A stretch of DNA of 64,000 bases from SCTM01 sp965279655. GTDB taxonomy: Bacteria; Pseudomonadota; Alphaproteobacteria; Rhodospirillales; Rhodospirillaceae. Position numbers and translations under genes: made by a program. The notes beneath the pieces are model-generated. The model was not told the origin of the DNA. It searched no databases and worked only from the letters and a program-made list of their open reading frames with translations. Location of the stretch: NCBI GenBank assembly GCA_965279655.1, contig OZ257255.1:3224001-3288000 (forward strand). The letters run 5' to 3'. Shown piece after piece: positions 59,778 through 64,000 of the stretch (position 1 is the first letter of the stretch; each line of letters opens with the position of its first letter).

Positions 59778-60596
59778 ATGAACGCCAACTCAATCGCTGA
59801 CCGCGCCACGGTGCGGCGCGCCTATGCCATGGGACGCTTCGGCCAAATCCACTTCCGCCGCGCCGGACCGGCCGGGGGCACGAGCCCGCTTCTTCTGCTG
59901 CATCCCAGCCCACTCTCCAGCTATGTGTTCGAGAATTTCGCCGCGGAGATGGGGCGCGATCATACGGTGGTGGCGCCGGACACGCCGGGTTTCGGCCTGT
60001 CGGACCCGCCGCAATCGCCGCCGGAAATCGCCGACTACGCGGCGGAGATGCTCGATCTGATGGCCACGCTCGGTTTCGGCATGGTCGATGTGATGGGCTA
60101 TCACACCGGTTCATTGACGGCCGTGGAGATGGCGCGCCAGCAACCGAGGACCGTGCGCAAGATCGTGATGATCTCCGCCACCGTGTTCACGCCGGAAGAG
60201 CTTGCGGCGTTCCGCAAGCAGTACACGCCCGAGACGATCGACCAGCGCATCGGCGGCATGGGGGCGAAGTGGGCGCACTTCCGCGATGAGTTCTGGCCGA
60301 TGGAGACAAACCCGGCGCGGCGCGCGAACATCTTCCTCGAAAGCCGCCGCAATCCCGACATAGCGCCCTGGGGCCATCGCGCGGCGTTCAATTACGATCT
60401 GGCAAGCGTGCTGCCGCAGATCACCCAGCCGGTGCTGGTGCTCAATCCGGAAGACGATCTGTGGGCCTATACGCCGCGCGTGGCGCCGCATCTCAAGAAC
60501 GGCCGTGTTCACGACCTTCCCGGCTGGAACCACGGCTTCCTCGATGCTAAGACCGCGGAAACCGCGGCCATCGTGCGCCAATTCCTGAACAGCTGA
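59778..60596 (+). CDS. Alpha/beta hydrolase-fold protein, GYHTG elbow
   Basis: A 272-residue protein: LLLLHPSPLSSYVFE (oxyanion loop), HTVVAPDTPGFGLSDPP, and elbow Gly107-Tyr-His109-Thr-Gly111 in DVMGYHTGSLTAVEMA. A Ser follows the elbow (Ser112). The Asp (LNPEDDLWAY) and His (PGWNHGFLDA) of the triad are present. The unusual GxHTG is shared with the divergent gene, so it is a subfamily trait rather than a random change. Downstream by 6 bp is a cytochrome c gene. Confidence 0.8.
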   Translation: MNANSIADRATVRRAYAMGRFGQIHFRRAGPAGGTSPLLLLHPSPLSSYVFENFAAEMGRDHTVVAPDTPGFGLSDPPQSPPEIADYAAEMLDLMATLGFGMVDVMGYHTGSLTAVEMARQQPRTVRKIVMISATVFTPEELAAFRKQYTPETIDQRIGGMGAKWAHFRDEFWPMETNPARRANIFLESRRNPDIAPWGHRAAFNYDLASVLPQITQPVLVLNPEDDLWAYTPRVAPHLKNGRVHDLPGWNHGFLDAKTAETAAIVRQFLNS

Positions 60597-60602
60597 GCGA
60601 TC

Positions 60603-60941
60603 ATGAACACACGCCTTATTACTTTTTCCTTCGCCGCCGTGCTTCTCGCGGGCGGCACCGCGCGGGCCGCCGACATGGCCGATCCGACGGCGACGTACAT
60701 GGACAATTGCGTCGAATGCCACGGGGCGGATGCCAAGGGCGTCAAGGACTCAGGCCTCGATCTCACGAAGTCGGCCTTCCTCAAGGGAACGGACTCGGCG
60801 TTCATGGAATTCCTGAAGGTCGGCCGCGCCGCCGCGGACCGCAAGTCAAAGACCGGCCTGTTGATGCCCGCCTTCGACTACCTCTCCGACACGGAGATGC
60901 GCGCCATCATCACCTTCCTAGATGGGAAGAAGGCGAAGTAG
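60603..60941 (+). CDS. Small exported cytochrome c, class I
   Basis: A 112-residue protein with a signal peptide (residues 1-22). The haem-binding motif is Cys36-Val-Glu-Cys39-His40, and the likely axial Met is in GLLMPAFDYLSD. DTEMRAIITFLDGKK is the usual C-terminal helix. It is a periplasmic electron carrier and may serve an unlinked dehydrogenase such as the PQQ enzyme (inference). It follows the hydrolase closely and is convergent, with a 1-bp gap, with the next gene. Confidence 0.88.
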   Translation: MNTRLITFSFAAVLLAGGTARAADMADPTATYMDNCVECHGADAKGVKDSGLDLTKSAFLKGTDSAFMEFLKVGRAAADRKSKTGLLMPAFDYLSDTEMRAIITFLDGKKAK

Positions 60942-60942
60942 C

Positions 60943-61725
60943 TCACTCCCACGCGAATTCCATGCGGAGCGGGATGTGGTCGGAGCTGACCACATGGGCG
61001 AGCGGGCGCGCTTCGATCAGTTTCAAGCCGCGCGTGAAAACATGATCGAGCTGCTGGCCCAAGTGCCGCCAGCGGCGCGGGACAGTGACGGGCACGCGGG
61101 TGAGACCGGCCTTCTCCATCGCGCTCATGACGAGGCGGACGCGCGAGGGGTTCCAGGTATTGAAGTCGCCGCCGATCAGCAGCGGCCCCTGCTCCGCTTC
61201 CACCAACTGGCTCACCTGCGCGATCTGGCGCGCGAACTTGGCGAGCGGCACGAAGTTCATGGCATGCACATTGACCACCGTGAGCGTACCGTTTGCCGTG
61301 GCATAGCGCGTGAGCAGCGAAGCCTTGGGTGTGCGGACGATGGGCTCGTGATCGAGGGTGCGCAGGGAAATCACCTCCAGCGCAGGCGCACGGCAGCCGG
61401 TTTTCGGTCCGGTGGTGATGGCGCGGGTGGCGTGGCCGGCGGTCTGCGCCATGACCCATTCCAGCCCGCCGGTGAGATGCAGCGCGTGAGGCTGCGCGCC
61501 GTGCAGCACTGCTTCTTGCAGCAACACAAGGTCCGCTTCCGAGGAGAGGGTCGCCAGGTCGGCCAGCGCGCCGGCCCGCACCACCTTGAAGACGTTCCAG
61601 CAGATCACCCGCACGCGGTCGCCCAGCACAGGCAGGCTGGCCGTGCCCAGTTTAAGGGCCTGGCCATCGGGCAACGTGCGATAGACTTGCGGGCTGGTGA
61701 ACCGACGGTAAGACTCGAACGCCAT
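60943..61725 (-). CDS. Endonuclease/exonuclease/phosphatase (EEP) family protein
   Basis: A 260-residue EEP-fold protein. Catalytic blocks are RVICWNVFKV (Asn), DLVLLQEAVL (metal-binding Glu), VVNVHAMNF, LLIGGDFNTWNP (Asp/Asn) and VSSDHIPLRMEF (terminal Asp-His). All key residues of the family are present, so it is probably an active phosphodiesterase or phosphatase. ATG at 61725 is chosen; a TTG at 61770 would overlap the divergent gene start. Targets may be nucleic acid, lipid or nucleotide. Confidence 0.83.
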   Translation of the reverse strand: MAFESYRRFTSPQVYRTLPDGQALKLGTASLPVLGDRVRVICWNVFKVVRAGALADLATLSSEADLVLLQEAVLHGAQPHALHLTGGLEWVMAQTAGHATRAITTGPKTGCRAPALEVISLRTLDHEPIVRTPKASLLTRYATANGTLTVVNVHAMNFVPLAKFARQIAQVSQLVEAEQGPLLIGGDFNTWNPSRVRLVMSAMEKAGLTRVPVTVPRRWRHLGQQLDHVFTRGLKLIEARPLAHVVSSDHIPLRMEFAWE

Positions 61726-61769
61726 GCGGGTGATTATACGCTTCCGCCGAGAGGATTGAGAACGTTCCA

Positions 61770-62522
61770 ATGACTTTATACGAAACGCTCAAAGGCCTCG
61801 CGCTGCTTCCCGCGATTATCGTGCTGGGCCTCGCCTTCGGACTTGTCCTCAGCCTGTGGCGGCGCTGGACCGGGTATTTCGTGCTCTGGCTGGTGACGAT
61901 TGCTTTCTATCTCGCCAGCGCGCCGTACTTCGCGAACCGCTTCAGCGCCTGGGTGGAAACCGAACCACCACTGGCCGATCTGGAGAAGGCCAAGTCGGCC
62001 CAGGCCATCGTGGTGCTGTCCGCCGGTGCATCGCCGGGCGCGGTGGAATACGGCGGCGTGCGGCTGGATGAGTATTCGTTGGTGCGCATTCGCTATGCCG
62101 CGCATCTCCATCGCCTGCTCAATCTGCCGATCCTGGCGAGCGGCGGCCCGGTGCGGGACACCAACACCACCTATTCCGCGACGATGAAGGCGGCACTGGA
62201 GCAGGACTTCGGCGTACCGGTGCAGTGGATCGAGGAGAAATCCCGCGATACCCGCGAGAACGCATCGGAAAGTGCCGCGATCCTGAAAGCCGCAGGCGTG
62301 CAGAAGATCGTGCTGGTGACCCATGCGTCGCACATGCCGCGCTCCACGGCCCTGTTCCGGGCCACGGGACTTGTGGTGATTCCGGCGGGAACCGACTTCA
62401 CCCGCGCGGCCGACAACATCCCGCGCGACTTGGTGCCGCGGATGTCCGCCCTGTCCACCACCTACATGGCGTTCTACGAGTGGCTGGGCCAAGTCTGGTA
62501 CGCCGTCCGCCCGGCACCATAG
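61770..62522 (+). CDS. YdcF/ElyC-family membrane protein (DUF218)
   Basis: A 250-residue protein with two N-terminal membrane helices (about 8-30 and 35-52), then a DUF218 domain: AQAIVVLSAGAS, LPILASGGPV, RDTRENASESAAILKAAG, KIVLVTHASHMPRSTALFRATGL and VIPAGTDF. Members such as ElyC/YdcF act in envelope biogenesis and undecaprenyl-phosphate metabolism. Divergent from the EEP gene. The family-typical signature residues are all present. Confidence 0.87.
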   Translation: MTLYETLKGLALLPAIIVLGLAFGLVLSLWRRWTGYFVLWLVTIAFYLASAPYFANRFSAWVETEPPLADLEKAKSAQAIVVLSAGASPGAVEYGGVRLDEYSLVRIRYAAHLHRLLNLPILASGGPVRDTNTTYSATMKAALEQDFGVPVQWIEEKSRDTRENASESAAILKAAGVQKIVLVTHASHMPRSTALFRATGLVVIPAGTDFTRAADNIPRDLVPRMSALSTTYMAFYEWLGQVWYAVRPAP

Positions 62523-62630
62523 TTCCAGAAGCTTATAAGACGGAACCGGCGGGCCATCCGTGCCCTTCAGACGTTATACTGTTGCGGGTGGCACGAACGG
62601 CCCGCGCCCTTGACGCGTCCGGAGACTGCC

Positions 62631-63614
62631 ATGACCTCTCTTCCCCGCCGTTCCGTACTTCTGGGCGCCAGCGCCGCGGGTCTGGCCGCCTGCGCGCCGC
62701 AAACGCGCCAGCTTGAGGCACAGCCCAGCCTGTGGGTGCCGCGTATCGCGCCCGACCGCGAAGACTTCGCGATCATGCCCGGCGGCAAGATCTGGTATCG
62801 CGCCACGGGATCGGGCAACGGGCTTCCGGTGATCGTGGTGCACGGCGGGCCCGCCGCCACAAGCCGGGCGATGTTCCCGTTCGGCGCCCTGGCGGATGAA
62901 CGGGTGGTGGTGTTCTACGACGCGCTCGGCTGCGGCAAGTCCGATGCGCCGGACGCGCCGGATCATTACTCCCTCGATCGCGCCCGCGACGATCTCGAAG
63001 CCCTGCAGACCAAGCTCAGCTTGCCGCGCGTGATCCTGATCGGCCACGGCACCGGCGGCTGGACCGTGCTCAATCACACCCTGCGCAATCCGACCCGCGT
63101 CGCTGGCGTGGTGTTATGCGGCAGCAGTCCGGCGGCGTCCGTGCAACAGGCTTCCGAAGCCGCGAACCTGGCGGCGCTGGATGGGATCGACGCCCGCGCG
63201 GTGCGCGAAGGCCTTGTCGGCACGCCGGAGCGCATGGCGGCGCTGAACGCTTACTTCAAGGCCCACATGTGCCGCTTGCCGGAGCCGCCGGATTGGCTGG
63301 CGCCATTGGAGCAGGAGACGATGAACAACCGCGCGCATCGCGCGATGGTCGGATCGGACCGGTTTCAAGTGCAAGGATCGTGGGCGACCTTCGACGTGCG
63401 GCGGCGCTTACGCGAGATCGCGGTGCCGGTGATGGTCACCTGCGGCGCGCACGACATCAACGGCCCGTCGGTCGCACGCGCGATGGCGCACGGCATTCCG
63501 AAGCCGCAGCTGAAAATCTTCGCCGGATTGTCGCATCACGCGCAGATCGAAGACCCGGCGTTGGTGACAGGAACGGTGCGCACGTTCCTGCGGCGGTTGG
63601 ATCCGCTCACCTAA
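62631..63614 (+). CDS. Tat-type lipoprotein, proline-iminopeptidase-like alpha/beta hydrolase without Ser nucleophile
   Basis: A 327-residue protein. The leader has RRSVLLGASAAG and a lipobox LAAC (Cys21), so it is probably a Tat-exported lipoprotein. The hydrolase domain has VVHGGPAATSRAMF (compare HGGPG of proline iminopeptidases), VFYDALGCGKSD and the elbow Gly138-His-Gly140-Thr-Gly142 in LIGHGTGGWTVL. The nucleophile position is Gly140, while Asp (TCGAHDIN) and His (GLSHHAQIE) remain. ATG at 62631 follows GGAG. Without a Ser it may be non-catalytic or use another residue. Confidence 0.78.
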   Translation: MTSLPRRSVLLGASAAGLAACAPQTRQLEAQPSLWVPRIAPDREDFAIMPGGKIWYRATGSGNGLPVIVVHGGPAATSRAMFPFGALADERVVVFYDALGCGKSDAPDAPDHYSLDRARDDLEALQTKLSLPRVILIGHGTGGWTVLNHTLRNPTRVAGVVLCGSSPAASVQQASEAANLAALDGIDARAVREGLVGTPERMAALNAYFKAHMCRLPEPPDWLAPLEQETMNNRAHRAMVGSDRFQVQGSWATFDVRRRLREIAVPVMVTCGAHDINGPSVARAMAHGIPKPQLKIFAGLSHHAQIEDPALVTGTVRTFLRRLDPLT

Positions 63615-63620
63615 AGTGAG

Positions 63621-64000
63621 TTAGCGGCGGCGGCCGCTACCGCCCAAGGTCAGGCCGGCCACGAGGGCGGCCAGCAGGATCGGCAGCTTGTTCTCGCCCA
63701 ACAAGCGCTTGAGGTCCGAGTCGGGGCCGTTGCCGAGCAGGTCGGCGATCGCTTCCAACGGATCGTGGTCGGCCTTTTTCTCATGGTCACGGCCTTCGGT
63801 GATCCGCGCCCGCGCCATCAACCACATGATCGCGGACAGAATGAAGAAGCATGCACCGGCGATCAGCGCGGCGCTGACCGCGCCCACCAGCGGAACAAGG
63901 GCGATCCACGCCGCGGTGATCAGACAGCCGAAGCCGATGACAAGCGCCATGACCGCGCCTACGGTGAACAGGGCCGTGGTCGTGATGCGGCTCGCGCCGG
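63621..64000 (-). CDS. Holin-like (phage holin superfamily III type) membrane protein, 5' end may lie outside
   Basis: The frame is open to the right edge; an internal ATG at 63950 gives 109 residues, but the coding pattern seems to continue upstream. Two membrane helices (MALVIGFGCLITAAWIALVP and a second through FFILSAIMWLMA) precede a charged segment (RITEGRDHEKKADHDPLEAI) and a third hydrophobic stretch (LPILLAALVAGLTLGG). The arrangement resembles the phage holin family/YqjE-like proteins that are usually chromosomal and not phage related. Function unknown. Confidence 0.55.
   Translation of the reverse strand, partial: GASRITTTALFTVGAVMALVIGFGCLITAAWIALVPLVGAVSAALIAGACFFILSAIMWLMARARITEGRDHEKKADHDPLEAIADLLGNGPDSDLKRLLGENKLPILLAALVAGLTLGGSGRRR

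Noticed and set aside
63621..64000. Prophage remnant suggested by the holin-like protein
   Set aside because: The family is common on chromosomes outside phages and no other phage gene is present in the window.

Overview
The window is a high-GC, densely coded stretch of bacterial chromosome with about 65 protein genes. I see no tRNA, rRNA, CRISPR array, phage or insertion sequence. The gene content (oligopeptide and putrescine ABC importers, LLM flavin oxidoreductase, Rieske oxygenase, MmgE/PrpD protein, many short-chain dehydrogenases, PQQ dehydrogenase), the paired-hairpin intergenic repeats and a promoter matching the EcfG consensus all suggest a free-living, metabolically versatile alphaproteobacterium. 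I cannot place it more finely from sequence alone.

Layout. 1-8.6 kb: a seven-gene block in which two nitrilase-superfamily paralogs bracket a complete oligopeptide/dipeptide ABC transporter. It is divergent from a truncated alpha/beta hydrolase, and a perfect 18-bp palindrome lies between them. 8.7-17.6 kb: a PEP-CTERM-like exported protein, small membrane proteins, a single-domain response regulator, a cupin protein, a beta-lactamase-fold hydrolase, a VOC protein, a TauE/SafE permease, a luciferase-like oxidoreductase and an FAD monooxygenase. 17.7-25.9 kb: a PQQ dehydrogenase, a potFGHI-type putrescine importer with overlapping genes, and a small CMD/VOC/SDR cluster. 26-32 kb: a second NYC1/NOL-like SDR, a degenerate GGDEF-EAL protein next to two response regulators, a classical SDR and an MmgE/PrpD protein. 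32-44.3 kb: an HD-domain protein resembling PhnZ-type diiron oxygenases beside a Rieske oxygenase and an MFS transporter, two tandem serine hydrolases, a WcbI/GSCFA pair, an aldo-keto reductase with a divergent LysR regulator, and an exported peroxiredoxin.

44.4-51.8 kb is the most striking part. A compact minus-strand operon encodes a stressosome (RsbR, RsbS, RsbT), an RsbT-like ATPase fused to an RsbX/SpoIIE-type phosphatase, a histidine kinase whose N-terminus is another RsbT-like ATPase domain, and a REC-kinase-REC-REC hybrid kinase. A single-domain response regulator is divergent. The operon is preceded by GGAAC-N17-CGTT, the alphaproteobacterial general-stress (EcfG) promoter consensus. 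No sigma factor or DNA-binding output is encoded here, so a partner-switching stressosome appears to feed a phosphorelay.

51.8-64 kb: an acyl-CoA-dehydrogenase-fold protein, an Asp/Glu racemase-family protein, an MFS exporter, another serine hydrolase, a DUF3089 hydrolase, three alpha/beta hydrolases without a serine nucleophile, a cytochrome c, an EEP-family protein, a YdcF protein and a holin-like membrane protein running off the end.

A recurring theme is enzyme-fold proteins whose usual catalytic residue is replaced: Cys to Ser in both nitrilases, Ser to His or Gly in alpha/beta hydrolases, SxxK to SxxR in two beta-lactamase-fold proteins, and a missing Ser in one SDR. Family calls and alignments were made by eye and from memory; no database search was run.
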